Positions 32,578-41,434 are shown, counted from the stretch's first letter. The stretch is DNA of 64,000 nt from Seinonella peptonophila (GCF_900129355.1 NZ_FQVL01000001.1:372001-436000); one strand, 5' to 3'. Numbers and translations: made by a program. The notes: generated from the letters alone by a model not told the origin.

Positions 32578-34161
32578 TTAACTGCGAGTTCGTGGGCGAG
32601 CGGGTTCCATGTTTACACGGGCACCATTAATCTTCGACTGACGCAGAGCTTCATAGACAAAAGGCGCGACATCTTCAGGCACCTCTACAAAGGAGAATCG
32701 ATCATAAATATTGATTCGACCAACTGCTCTCAAGGAAATCCCAGCATGTTCAGCAATTGCTTTTGCTAACTCCTGTGGACGCATGTTTACATTACGACCC
32801 ACATTGATAAAGAAGCGAACCATCCCAGGAGAAGCACCTGTCTCCCCAAAGTTATAAGTAGCATCTACATTACGTGAAAAGCGTTCTGAAAAAGCCAGAT
32901 GTAAAGCTGCAACAGCTACCTTTTCTGCTGAAAAACGTTGTCCTAATTCATCAACCATATCTTCAAACAAGGAAAGATCTACCCCTGACTGAATTGTTTC
33001 CTCGATTTGCGCCATCCAGGATTGCTGCTGCTTTGCTGCAACTTCCTCTAAAGTGGGTAGTTCACGGGCACGAAGGCGTGATCCAATTTCCTTTTCGATT
33101 AAACGTAGTTGTTTCATTTCACGTGGGGTAACGAGTGTAAGTGCAACCCCTTCGCGTCCTGCACGACCAGTACGACCAATCCGATGGACATAGCTTTCGA
33201 CATCTTGAGGAATATCAAAATTAATAACATGCGAAACACTACCCACATCAATACCTCTTGCAGCCACATCCGTTGCGATCAAGAGTTCAATCTCACTTTG
33301 TCGAAAAGCATTCATGACTCGATCACGTTGCTGTTGAGCAAGATCACCATGAAGTCCGCCTGCTAAATAGCCTCTGGCCTGTAATGATTCCGTTAATTCA
33401 TCAACACCCTTTTTTGTTCGGCAAAAAATGATCGATAATTCGCCTTCTTCACTATCAAGTATTCGACATAGTGCGTCTACTTTAAAATTCTCCAACACTC
33501 GATAATAAACCTGCTGGATAATAGGCGCAGTCACCTCACCATGACTAACTGTGATATATTTTGGCGAACGCATATATTTGTTCGCTAAATTCCGAATTGC
33601 AGGTGGCATTGTTGCAGAGAAGAGAAGCATTTGTTGGCGATTCGGCAGAAAGTTCATCACGGCTTCAATATCATCAATAAAGCCCATGTCAAGCATTTCG
33701 TCTGCTTCATCAAGAACAATCGTGCGTACACGATCAACCTGTAGAGTTCCCCGGCGCAAATGATCCAACAGACGCCCTGGGGTGCCAACTACCACATGCA
33801 CGCCCTGCTGTAACGCTTTCACTTGTCGTCCAATTGCCTGACCACCATAAATAGAAAGGGTACGCACTCTCTTGGATCGTCCAATACGGCGTAGTTCTTC
33901 AGACACTTGGATCGCTAACTCACGAGTAGGAGCTAAGATTAAGCTCTGGACAAAGTTTTTATCCGTATCAATATTCTCAAGGATCGGAATGCCAAAAGCG
34001 GCAGTTTTCCCCGGCCCTGTTTGTGCCTGTCCGATTACATCATCACCAACTAATACAGGTGGAATACATCTAACTTGAATCGGGGAAGGCTCCTCAAATC
34101 CTAAACTATGAATTCCCCGTAAAATTTCGGGGCTTAACTGAAACTGATCAAAACGGTTCAT
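32578..34161 (-). CDS. DEAD-box ATP-dependent RNA helicase with DbpA-type RNA-binding domain
   Basis: A 527-residue helicase of the DeaD/CshA group. Q-motif FEEPSPIQVRCIPPVL, motif I AQTGPGKT (usual form AQTGTGKT), Ia PTRELAIQV, motif II VLDEADEMLDMG, III FSATMP, V ATDVAARGIDVG and VI HRIGRTGRAG are all present. Residues ~450-520 (MVRFFINVGRNVNMRPQELA to RINIYDRFSFVEVPED) form a DbpA-type RNA-binding domain. Such helicases remodel rRNA or mRNA, often in the cold or with RNase Y. It lies between cinA and recA, which are adjacent in B. subtilis, so it is an insertion in the conserved order. Confidence 0.93.
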   Translation of the reverse strand: MNRFDQFQLSPEILRGIHSLGFEEPSPIQVRCIPPVLVGDDVIGQAQTGPGKTAAFGIPILENIDTDKNFVQSLILAPTRELAIQVSEELRRIGRSKRVRTLSIYGGQAIGRQVKALQQGVHVVVGTPGRLLDHLRRGTLQVDRVRTIVLDEADEMLDMGFIDDIEAVMNFLPNRQQMLLFSATMPPAIRNLANKYMRSPKYITVSHGEVTAPIIQQVYYRVLENFKVDALCRILDSEEGELSIIFCRTKKGVDELTESLQARGYLAGGLHGDLAQQQRDRVMNAFRQSEIELLIATDVAARGIDVGSVSHVINFDIPQDVESYVHRIGRTGRAGREGVALTLVTPREMKQLRLIEKEIGSRLRARELPTLEEVAAKQQQSWMAQIEETIQSGVDLSLFEDMVDELGQRFSAEKVAVAALHLAFSERFSRNVDATYNFGETGASPGMVRFFINVGRNVNMRPQELAKAIAEHAGISLRAVGRINIYDRFSFVEVPEDVAPFVYEALRQSKINGARVNMEPARPRTRS

Positions 34162-34170
34162 GATGTTCTT

Positions 34171-35412
34171 TCACCTTTCCTTCATACGTTGCTGTAAGTT
34201 AAATAAGGCATGCTTCGCAGCCATCAGTTGAATATGCTGTCTCATTCCCTGAAGTTTTAGCTGGTATACCTGTGTATGATCATCTTGACTCGCCAAGCCA
34301 ACATAAACGAGCCCGACTGGTTTATCCTCGGATTTCTCCGGACCTGCTACCCCAGTTACACTTAATGCATAATCAGAATGAAATTGGTCGCGCGCCTCTT
34401 CTGCAAGTCGTTTTGCTGTCGAATAGCTAACAGCACCCTCTTTTGCCAACCAATCGGGAGTCACATGTAAAAAAGCTTCCTTCGCTTGATAAGTGTATAA
34501 AACAAAACCACCTTGTAGTACAGCACTACTTCCAGGAACTGAGCTAATCAAATGAGCAAGTAAACCACCAGTACAACTCTCCGCAAAAGCTACTGTTTTT
34601 CCGTTCATCTTCAGAGCATTTACAACAACCTCTTCAAGACGGTTTTTTCCCTCACTAAAACAGTATTCCCCTAAATGGCTAAGAATCGTTAATTTTGTTT
34701 GTTCTAGTTGCGACTGTGCCTGTTCTTTTTCTTTCGCATGACTGATTAAACGCAAAGTAACCTCAGCGTCAGATACATAGGTAGCAGCGACTAGTTTTTC
34801 ATTTTGATTGATCAGTCTTTGCACTTCGGCTTCCAACTTCGATTCACCAATTCCAAAAAAGCAAAGATCTTGACTTTCAATCACTTCATTGGGAACAAAT
34901 CTCTGTTTTAAATAGGGAAAAACAGCATCCTCAAACATGGGTAGCAGTTCACGCGGTGGACCCGGCAATAGGATATAAGTCGTCCCATCTTGTTCGACTA
35001 GATGTCCAGGTGCAGTTCCATTTGGATTAGGGAATATGGTTCCATTTGGAAAAACATAGGTTTGACGGTAATTATTCTCAGTTAGTTCTATTTGACGTGC
35101 AGCAAAACGTCTTTCTAACAACACCACCAATCCAGAATCTTGAACAAGCGTATAACCCAAGCTTTCAGCTAATACTTCTTTTGACATATCATCCCATGTT
35201 GGGCCTAATCCGCCACAGATTATCACTAAATCTGAACGACTTGCAGCAAGGCGAAAAGTGGATAACATTTCTTCTCGTTGATCTCCAACTGTAGTATGAT
35301 ACATTACCGGAATGTTTAATTGTCTACACTGCTTAGATAGATAAGAGGAATGAGTATCAAGCACTTGTCCCGTCACAAGTTCAGTGCCTACGGTAATAAT
35401 CTCAGCTTTCAT
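34171..35412 (-). CDS. cinA: CinA competence/damage-inducible protein
   Basis: A 413-residue CinA. The N-terminal MoaB-like molybdopterin-binding domain runs from AEIITVGTELVTGQVLDTHS through VIICGGLGPTWDDMSKEVLA. The C-terminal domain (from about residue 255) is the nicotinamide-nucleotide amidase (PncC type) with FAESCTGGLLAHLISSVPGSS and VTGVAGP. Together they hydrolyse ADP-ribose-type compounds and deamidate NMN. RBS AAGGAG precedes the ATG. The order pgsA-cinA is conserved, and in competent Gram-positives cinA is linked to recA, here with the helicase between. Confidence 0.95.
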   Translation of the reverse strand: MKAEIITVGTELVTGQVLDTHSSYLSKQCRQLNIPVMYHTTVGDQREEMLSTFRLAASRSDLVIICGGLGPTWDDMSKEVLAESLGYTLVQDSGLVVLLERRFAARQIELTENNYRQTYVFPNGTIFPNPNGTAPGHLVEQDGTTYILLPGPPRELLPMFEDAVFPYLKQRFVPNEVIESQDLCFFGIGESKLEAEVQRLINQNEKLVAATYVSDAEVTLRLISHAKEKEQAQSQLEQTKLTILSHLGEYCFSEGKNRLEEVVVNALKMNGKTVAFAESCTGGLLAHLISSVPGSSAVLQGGFVLYTYQAKEAFLHVTPDWLAKEGAVSYSTAKRLAEEARDQFHSDYALSVTGVAGPEKSEDKPVGLVYVGLASQDDHTQVYQLKLQGMRQHIQLMAAKHALFNLQQRMKER

Positions 35413-35425
35413 TACAGATCTCCTT

Positions 35426-36019
35426 CTATGATGGCTTTGTATAATTGACTAACTTCCGATTTTTATAGAAATAATCAATCCCAGAGATAATGGTCAATAA
35501 GACAGCTACTCTTGTTGCCCACCAATCGAAAGGAAAAGAGATCGTAGAGAAAGGAATGTTGTTTAACATTAAGGAAATGATCGCAACAATTTGTGTAATT
35601 GTTTTTGCTTTTCCCCATGTACTTGCTGCGATTACATGTCCTTCAGCAACAGCGATCAAACGTAAACCTGTAACAGCAAATTCTCGACTAATGATAACAA
35701 TCGCAATCCAAGCTTCGAGACGCTGCATCTCTACAAGCGATATTAACGCAGCAGTGATTAACAATTTATCAGCTAAAGGATCTAAAAATTTCCCCAGATT
35801 GGTCACTATTTTTTTTCTTCGAGCTATATAACCATCTAAACCATCGGTTACTGCAGCCACAATAAAGACGAGTGTTGCAATAATTTCACTTACCGTAAGG
35901 GTGACAGGACCTACATGAACCTGACCAATATCAAATCGCAGCACCAACAAAAATATCATGATGATTGGAACAAGAAAAATTCGCGCTAACGTAATTTTAT
36001 TGGCCAAATTCAACTCCAT
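35426..36019 (-). CDS. pgsA: CDP-diacylglycerol-glycerol-3-phosphate 3-phosphatidyltransferase
   Basis: A 197-residue membrane enzyme that makes phosphatidylglycerophosphate, the first step to phosphatidylglycerol and cardiolipin. The CDP-alcohol phosphotransferase signature D-G-x2-A-R-x8-9-G-x3-D-x3-D is visible as TDGLDGYIARRKK to LGKFLDPLADKLL. Several membrane helices are present. A GGGGGG RBS lies just before the ATG. It begins the pgsA-cinA stretch behind the RodZ-like genes, as in B. subtilis. About 350 bp with several hairpins lie upstream. Confidence 0.95.
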   Translation of the reverse strand: MELNLANKITLARIFLVPIIMIFLLVLRFDIGQVHVGPVTLTVSEIIATLVFIVAAVTDGLDGYIARRKKIVTNLGKFLDPLADKLLITAALISLVEMQRLEAWIAIVIISREFAVTGLRLIAVAEGHVIAASTWGKAKTITQIVAIISLMLNNIPFSTISFPFDWWATRVAVLLTIISGIDYFYKNRKLVNYTKPS

Positions 36020-36367
36020 CTACCCCCCAGAGATACGAAAAACTGATGATCGTGAAGCGGAGGTTCACCCTCACTTTTGAAACAAGTTTTGCAAATCGTT
36101 CATACACCCCTCACATATTTATGAGGATATTTTGCAATTCCTAAGTAGAAAAATACTCATTCTTAACATGTATATGAATGAGTTTATACTTTCTCTACAT
36201 ACTCTCCCAAGGATACCGTCTTGTTGAAGTTTAACACAGATTCGCTTCACTTGCGAGATAGCAAAAGCGAATCAAAGAAAGTACGTATCGTAATGATGAT
36301 GTTGTTGAATTAAACGTGTCAAAAGAGCAGAGATCACATCATCTCTATCTCTACTCTTTTGAAAAGT
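36020..36367. other. Long pgsA leader region with several hairpins
   Basis: No gene fits in this 348-bp gap. It contains palindromes CCTCA/TGAGG (36107-36124), CTCATTC/GAATGAG (36157-36183) and TTCGCTT/AAGCGAA (36240-36271), plus the terminator-like stem at 36321-36360 belonging to the upstream gene. The first three may lie in the pgsA 5' leader. No known riboswitch class was recognised. Confidence 0.45.
36321..36360 (-). terminator. Terminator-like hairpin after the HTH-less RodZ paralogue
   Basis: Stem AAAAGAG-AGAGAT (36321-36334) pairs with ATCTCT-CTCTTTT (36347-36360) with one mismatch. The T-run is short on the minus strand. Confidence 0.5.
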
Positions 36368-37018
36368 TTATTCACTTGATGCCAAACGAAACTGATAGAC
36401 GCCATTTTTTGAAGTCTGAATCGTGACTCCATTAACCGATAATGTAACTTGCTCTGGGTTATTAATCTTTACGTATAGACCCTTATCATTAGTTTGCTCT
36501 AATTTTTGACCTTTATTTAGTGTCTTACTAGCTAACACACTTCCTGAACGATCCACGGAACGAACTTCAATTTGTGTGGTTTTTTTTGCTTCTAATAGAA
36601 CATCAACCTGTTTTGCATTACTCACTTCATAAATATCTAGTTTTTCATTCGCTTCAACAGGGTCGATCAAACTAACTTGGGCTCGATCTTCTTTTGATGG
36701 AACTGTAAAAGAAGTCGTCTCTTCTTCTTGTGAAATCGAATTATTAGGAGTAGTAGTCAGGTTCGTTTTAGAATGAGCAGCAGAAGTTTTTGCATTTTCT
36801 CCGCTTCCTAACCACCACCAAACCCCTCCACCAGCAGCAATCAAAATCAGGATCAAACTCAACCATATGTACCATTTACTCCATAAAGCATGTTTTGTTT
36901 GATTCCGCTGACGTCGCATCATTTCTGACCGAGATAAAACCTCAGTATCTGTATCTAGTTCCTGATAGGATGCAAACGAAGAGAAACCTGTTTGATCTTT
37001 TGAGGTTGAACTCTTCAT
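36368..37018 (-). CDS. RodZ/YmfM-like membrane protein lacking the HTH domain
   Basis: A 216-residue single-span protein. After a ~45-residue cytoplasmic part it has a membrane helix (WYIWLSLILILIAAGGGVWW), an extracellular Thr/Ser/Asn-rich linker, and a beta-rich C-terminal domain like RodZ's DUF4115 (TQIEVRSVDRSGSVLASKTL, LYVKINNPEQVTLSVNG). The juxtamembrane SRSEMMRR matches SRSAMMRR at the same place in the 440-residue RodZ homologue just upstream, and the C-terminal domains align. It therefore looks like a duplicate of that protein's second half, without the DNA/MreB-binding HTH. ATG at 37018 has AAAGGGG eight bases upstream. Confidence 0.75.
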   Translation of the reverse strand: MKSSTSKDQTGFSSFASYQELDTDTEVLSRSEMMRRQRNQTKHALWSKWYIWLSLILILIAAGGGVWWWLGSGENAKTSAAHSKTNLTTTPNNSISQEEETTSFTVPSKEDRAQVSLIDPVEANEKLDIYEVSNAKQVDVLLEAKKTTQIEVRSVDRSGSVLASKTLNKGQKLEQTNDKGLYVKINNPEQVTLSVNGVTIQTSKNGVYQFRLASSE

Positions 37019-37084
37019 CGAATTCACCCCTTTATAAAAACTTTAAGCACTTGTTCAGTATAGCTTACTCTTTTGAAAAAAGTC

Positions 37085-37123
37085 AAAAAGAAAGCCTTAT
37101 TTCTCATTTAAGGCTTTCTTTTT
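37085..37123 (-). terminator. Terminator between the two DUF4115-type RodZ paralogues
   Basis: A 15-bp perfect stem (37085-37099 with 37109-37123) of sequence AAAAAGAAAGCCTTA and its complement, with T-rich ends on either strand. It directly follows the stop of the 440-residue gene. Confidence 0.85.
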
Positions 37124-37125
37124 AC

Positions 37126-38448
37126 TCATTGTTGGCTGATACGAATCGTTTTTGTTGATTTTAAGGGTTTTCCATTCGCCGTTACTTTTACTGACTGTGG
37201 ATTTGCTAAAGTAATCCAAATATCTTTTCCTTTTGAAAAAGAATGGGAGTAATGATCCCTGTCCCCCGTTTTTAAAATCGCCTCATCTAAAAAGCCTGTT
37301 TTCTGTACGGCCTGCTGTTTACGAACTTGTATCCATGACTCCCCAGTCGCTTGAAAATCCAGCTTCACTTTATCCGAACCAATGATCTCATAATGTCCTT
37401 TATTCTTTTCAACTACCTGTTCTTGGTCATTTTGTTCCTGTGAATCTGTCAAATTTGATTGATTTTGTTCATTTTGATTCTGCGGTGAAGAATCTATTGA
37501 TGTACTTTGATTCTGTTTCTGCTGGGGTTGCTCAGTAGATGCTTTTGGTTTTTCATCGCCGCCTGACATTGCATTAACTGTTACCCATAAAAGGGGAATC
37601 AAAAGAATAGCGCTAGCAATAATAATTTGAGTTGATCGTTTACCAGGCAGCTTGAAACCAGAAGAGCTCTTTTTATCGGAACGCCGACGCATCATCGCGC
37701 TACGGCTAAGACTTGGCATCTGAGAAACACTTTGCGTCACTTCAGTAACAGGTTCTGATTTTTCCACTCGCTTAGGGGGAATGGTCGACTCTTGATCAGA
37801 TACGCGACGGCTCTTTCTTGACAAGGATTGATACGAATCCGTACTTGTTTTAGAAAATCGACTTGTGCTTGAACGATGGACATTTTCTTCTGGTTCTTGT
37901 GCTCGGTAACGTGGAGGCATGGTTTGTTGCCTTGAAACCATCGTTGCCGATTTAGCACTGCGTTGTCGTCGATCAAGTAATGGATCAGTCCGCTGTTGCC
38001 GATAGTTCTTTTGTGTAGGCGACGTCTTGGCAATTGTGAGTGCGGTATGAGCGCTAGTCCGAGAATTGCGTGGCTGAGCTTTATTCCCAATCATAGTAGA
38101 GCTGAGTGACGGTTGAGTACCTGTTGCCATTGTGGGGATTGCCCCTGTGAGCTGTGCTTGCATCTGAGGAGTAATTGCTTGATGTACCCCAGTCAAGCCT
38201 CGTTCAGCTTGTTCAGCTTTCCGATATTGACGCAAAATATGATGTGGTTCGATTTTTACACTTGATGCATAATTACGTAAGTAGCTTCGAACAAAAAAGG
38301 GACTTGGTAACTTATTAAATTCACCATTTTCAATCGCTACTAAAAAAGATCGTTGTACTTTTGTCTTCTCTTGCAACTCGTCGAGGGAGAGTCCTTCTGA
38401 CTCACGGGCTTGTCGAAGAATAAGACCAATCTCTTTCTCGACAGACAC
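37126..38448 (-). CDS. ymfM: RodZ/YmfM cytoskeletal membrane protein (HTH + TM + DUF4115)
   Basis: A 440-residue RodZ homologue, linking the MreB cytoskeleton to the wall-synthesis machinery. Residues ~5-75 are the Xre-like HTH (IGLILRQARESEGLSLDELQ, FLVAIENGEFNKLPSPFFVR). A long basic, Ser/Gln-rich linker follows, then one membrane helix at about 277-297 (IIIASAILLIPLLWVTV), a low-complexity QNQNE segment, and the extracellular DUF4115 domain (ESWIQVRKQQAVQKTGFLDE). The second GTG (38448) is chosen because AGGAGG is eight bases upstream. It is the only member of the local four-gene array with the complete RodZ architecture. Confidence 0.88.
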   Translation of the reverse strand: MSVEKEIGLILRQARESEGLSLDELQEKTKVQRSFLVAIENGEFNKLPSPFFVRSYLRNYASSVKIEPHHILRQYRKAEQAERGLTGVHQAITPQMQAQLTGAIPTMATGTQPSLSSTMIGNKAQPRNSRTSAHTALTIAKTSPTQKNYRQQRTDPLLDRRQRSAKSATMVSRQQTMPPRYRAQEPEENVHRSSTSRFSKTSTDSYQSLSRKSRRVSDQESTIPPKRVEKSEPVTEVTQSVSQMPSLSRSAMMRRRSDKKSSSGFKLPGKRSTQIIIASAILLIPLLWVTVNAMSGGDEKPKASTEQPQQKQNQSTSIDSSPQNQNEQNQSNLTDSQEQNDQEQVVEKNKGHYEIIGSDKVKLDFQATGESWIQVRKQQAVQKTGFLDEAILKTGDRDHYSHSFSKGKDIWITLANPQSVKVTANGKPLKSTKTIRISQQ

Positions 38449-38654
38449 CCCAGCCACCTCCTGAAAGGTCGTAACAACAGTATTATTTGCTGTCCAACTG
38501 CGTATTTACAAACTAAATATGTATGATGTCTGACCCATAACAGCCAGCTTGAACCAAATGTTCATTAACAGCATATCATGAGCTTTCAAACGTGTCAAAA
38601 AATCTTCAGATATCTATCAATGGAATAAAAACTATTATAGAACACATTACAAAC

Positions 38655-39455
38655 CTAATGAAGGGGCAGACCTGGTACACTGGTCCACTTTAAATAAAGA
38701 AATGCACAAAATGCCAAAATCAAGCAAATACCGCCAAAGATAAGGATGCCATTATAAATTTTGGCAAAACGGCTAGGCTGTTTTTTTCTACTACGTCGTA
38801 ATCCTTCTTCTTCTAACTCCTCTTCTTCCAACTCCTCTTCTTCATCTTCATATTCTTCTTCGTAATCTTCTTCATACTCCTCTTCTAATTCATCTTCCAC
38901 TTCATCTTCTTCAATTTCTTCATCATAATGCTCCTCGACCTCTTCACCAGTCACTTGCTGCTTAAATCCATTTTTTCGTTTAGTTCGGCTCACTATCTCT
39001 GATAGTTCTTGCTTCGTGATTAAGCGATGATACTCCTCCTGATCTAATAAATCTGAACGAGGACGAATATTTTGTGTATCATAGCGACTACTTTGATAGG
39101 ACTGGTTTTGTGATTGTTCTTGGCGTCTATTTAATTGATCTGAATAACGCTGTTGTTGCTGGGACGTCTGTTGCGTTGACTGATAAGGTGAGGATTGAGG
39201 TCTTGAACGAACGTTGCGTGAACGTGTAGTTTGCTGCGAAGTTACACTTGAGAAGCGAACTCTTTCGCCTACAAGATCTGCGTATGCCTTCACATAAGCA
39301 CGTGCATAAATCATATTAGGCAAAAATTCAAATTGTCCTTTTTCAATAGCTATCAAATATTTTAATTCAATATTTGTTTCTCTTGAAACATAAGCTAAAG
39401 AATATCCTAATCTTTCACGTGCTTGACGTAACCGCATACCGATTTCAATAGACAA
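38655..39455 (-). CDS. RodZ-like protein: HTH, acidic linker, C-terminal membrane anchor
   Basis: 266 residues. The N-terminal HTH is clearly RodZ-type (IGMRLRQARERLGYSLAYVS, YLIAIEKGQFEFLPNMIYARAY). A Gln/Ser/Arg-rich linker follows, then a strikingly acidic tract of ~55 residues dominated by Glu. One membrane helix (ILIFGGICLILAFCAFLYL) lies near the C-terminus, and only ~10 residues are left outside, so DUF4115 is absent. The TTG at 39455 is chosen for the strong GGGAGGTG upstream and the family start SIEIG. It is a paralogue of ymfM; the acidic linker could be flexible or bind basic partners. Confidence 0.78.
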   Translation of the reverse strand: MSIEIGMRLRQARERLGYSLAYVSRETNIELKYLIAIEKGQFEFLPNMIYARAYVKAYADLVGERVRFSSVTSQQTTRSRNVRSRPQSSPYQSTQQTSQQQQRYSDQLNRRQEQSQNQSYQSSRYDTQNIRPRSDLLDQEEYHRLITKQELSEIVSRTKRKNGFKQQVTGEEVEEHYDEEIEEDEVEDELEEEYEEDYEEEYEDEEEELEEEELEEEGLRRSRKKQPSRFAKIYNGILIFGGICLILAFCAFLYLKWTSVPGLPLH

Positions 39456-39569
39456 AAAAACACCTCCCTTTTTCAATTACTCATAAACGATTTAGAGATT
39501 TTCAGAAATTACTGTGTCATAACTAGACTTAGTTTATACCATTAGCAATGGTCAAACAAGTCAATCTGA

Positions 39570-40076
39570 TCATAGAAATAGGCCAAAATACTTAAAGTAC
39601 CATAGCCCCATAAATAGTATTACTAATAAAACCAATCCACCAATCCAATATAGACTTGTGTGACTTTTTTTCTGTTTCTGTTTTTTCGCAGCAAAAACAA
39701 CCCGCCGAGGAGGTAATTGATTCATTTCTTCTGCGGGAAACGCAGGTTTTTGTTTTAATTTTGGTCTGCGAAGCAAACTAGTTTTTTTATGTTTTACCGT
39801 TACACCATGCTTATTAGATGTATCCATCCTCTTTGGTTGGCGCTTCATTACATGAATTTCATATTGCTCTAGAAGCTGTTGAGGATTTAATCTAAGGCTG
39901 CGTGCATATGCTCGTAAAAAACCTCTTGCATAAAAAGGGCTTGGTAACTTCCGAAAATCTTCTTCTTCTAATGCTTTTAAATAAGAAACCTGTATATTTG
40001 TTTTTCTGTGCATTTCATCAAGGGAAAATCCATGTTTTAGGCGGGCTTGTAGCAATACCCGACCGATACCAATCAT
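39570..40076 (-). CDS. Short RodZ-like protein: HTH and C-terminal membrane anchor
   Basis: 168 residues. The RodZ-type HTH occupies ~1-70 (IGRVLLQARLKHGFSLDEMH, YLKALEEEDFRKLPSPFYAR). A short, strongly basic linker follows (KHGVTVKHKKTSLLRRPKLK) and one C-terminal membrane helix (LYWIGGLVLLVILFMGLWYF), with almost nothing outside. It is the first and smallest of four consecutive paralogues. The basic linker contrasts with the acidic one in the next gene, raising the possibility that the two associate. ATG follows GAGGTGGGG. Confidence 0.8.
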   Translation of the reverse strand: MIGIGRVLLQARLKHGFSLDEMHRKTNIQVSYLKALEEEDFRKLPSPFYARGFLRAYARSLRLNPQQLLEQYEIHVMKRQPKRMDTSNKHGVTVKHKKTSLLRRPKLKQKPAFPAEEMNQLPPRRVVFAAKKQKQKKSHTSLYWIGGLVLLVILFMGLWYFKYFGLFL

Positions 40077-40120
40077 AGCCCCACCTCTTTTTCAAACTTA
40101 TTTTTTCAACTTCTTAGACA

Positions 40121-40888
40121 TCAAAAAGTCTCATTCATTGGATCTGTATCATACACAATCTCTTCATCTGCATCATTCCGTAATTCAATAATATAATCAA
40201 AGTCATCCAAAGTCATATCCGTCATCTGAACAAATATATCAGGATGTTCAATTACTTTCGTTGCTTCTAAACGTAAAATTTCTTGAACTAACAGGCGATG
40301 ATCATCACTGGCACGACGTGTAGAAACAATCCCATCAATGATAAAAATATGTTCAGGTGAAAACTCATCAAAACAAAGTTGATTTCTAACTGTTTGCCTA
40401 AGTAAAGTAGAGGAGAGAAAAGTCCATCGTTTATTTGCGCACACACTGGATGCAACGACAGATTCAGTCTTTCCTACTCGTGGCATCCCTCGTACTCCAA
40501 TTAACTGATGACCCTCTTTTTTAAACAATTCCCCCATAAAATCCACTAGTAGACCTATTTCATCCCGTGTAAAACGATAAGTACGTTTTTCTTCAAGATA
40601 GCGTTCCAAATAGCGCCCATGACGAACAGCCAACCGATCAACTAATTTCGGTCGACGTAAAGCGGTGATCGTGATGTTGTCCATCTGGTCTAAAATTTGC
40701 TTTAAAACCTCTATTTTTTGTGGATTATTGGCACGAATCAACATTCCACGACGACGGTTTTCGACCCCGTTAATCGTCACAATGTTGATCGATAACATTC
40801 CCATTAATGATGCCACACCACCAAGTAACCCAGGGCGATTTGAATTTTTACGAATCTCATACTCGAGATACCATTCGAAATTTTCCAT
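40121..40888 (-). CDS. ymfK: YmfK family protein (DUF3388)
   Basis: A 255-residue conserved Bacillales protein of unknown biochemical function. The N-terminal ~80 residues look like an ACT-type regulatory domain (YEIRKNSNRPGLLGGVASLM, NIVTINGVENRRRGMLIRAN). A P-loop-like GVRGMPRVGKTESVVA follows at about 139-154, and an acidic C-terminal part ends the protein. It keeps its B. subtilis place between ymfJ and ymfM. The RBS before the ATG is weak. Nucleotide binding is plausible from the GKT motif, but no activity is established. Confidence 0.9.
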   Translation of the reverse strand: MENFEWYLEYEIRKNSNRPGLLGGVASLMGMLSINIVTINGVENRRRGMLIRANNPQKIEVLKQILDQMDNITITALRRPKLVDRLAVRHGRYLERYLEEKRTYRFTRDEIGLLVDFMGELFKKEGHQLIGVRGMPRVGKTESVVASSVCANKRWTFLSSTLLRQTVRNQLCFDEFSPEHIFIIDGIVSTRRASDDHRLLVQEILRLEATKVIEHPDIFVQMTDMTLDDFDYIIELRNDADEEIVYDTDPMNETF

Positions 40889-41041
40889 TCTATCTATTCA
40901 CCCATTTCCAATCTTAGGGTTTAGATTTTAGTATAACATACTAAAAAAGGGTAAAAAACTACAGGTACAAATAAATATGTAGCTTTCATTTCATAAAGTC
41001 ATGTAGATTGCAACATTTCATGTTAACAAAAACATATGAAA

Positions 41042-41066
41042 TAGCGAAGCATGAATTGCTTCGCTA
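41042..41066 (-). terminator. Terminator-like hairpin after ymfJ
   Basis: 9-bp perfect stem TAGCGAAGC/GCTTCGCTA with a 7-base loop, 30 bp past the ymfJ stop. The T-rich tail on the minus strand is modest. Confidence 0.55.
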
Positions 41067-41095
41067 CTTCATACTATTTAACACTTTCCTATCAC

Positions 41096-41353
41096 TTAAT
41101 GTTCAGTTTCTGACTTGACCAATTTTACCATTAAACTAGCAATCATATGTTGCTCATCAGAATCTGCAACATCCCATAACTCTTTAAGCACACGTTGTTG
41201 GTGATTGCGTGGGTCGATTCCTTCATTCAGATAATCGCCAATTTGATAAGCAAGATCACTGATTGTCTCTTCACTCATCCCTATACCTTCAGCTTGTTTT
41301 ACTCGATTGCCTAAAAACTCTTTCCATTCTCCAAAATTATCAAGAACAGACAT
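41096..41353 (-). CDS. ymfJ: YmfJ family protein (DUF3243)
   Basis: An 85-residue conserved helical protein (LDNFGEWKEFLGNRVKQAEG, then GMSEETISDLAYQIGDYLNE and DPRNHQQRVLKELWDVADSD). Function is unknown; it occurs across Bacillales next to ymfI and ymfK, as here. The ATG at 41353 is chosen because AAAAGGAGG lies upstream; the longer reading has no RBS and a non-homologous N-terminus. Its length matches the B. subtilis protein (85 residues). Confidence 0.92.
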   Translation of the reverse strand: MSVLDNFGEWKEFLGNRVKQAEGIGMSEETISDLAYQIGDYLNEGIDPRNHQQRVLKELWDVADSDEQHMIASLMVKLVKSETEH

Positions 41354-41434
41354 CGTTTCAGCCTCCTTTTCCACTAATATGGACAATAAGAAGACTTTTA
41401 TACCAAACCTAAACATGGCAAAATTCGTCAAAAG

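Noticed and set aside
37737-38090. 117-codon minus-strand frame inside the 440-residue RodZ gene
   Set aside because: Alternative frame of a low-complexity linker; no RBS.
38821-38940. Simple-sequence repeat array (CTT/TTC-rich tract)
   Set aside because: This is the coding strand complement of the acidic Glu tract of the RodZ-like protein, not an independent repeat or CRISPR.
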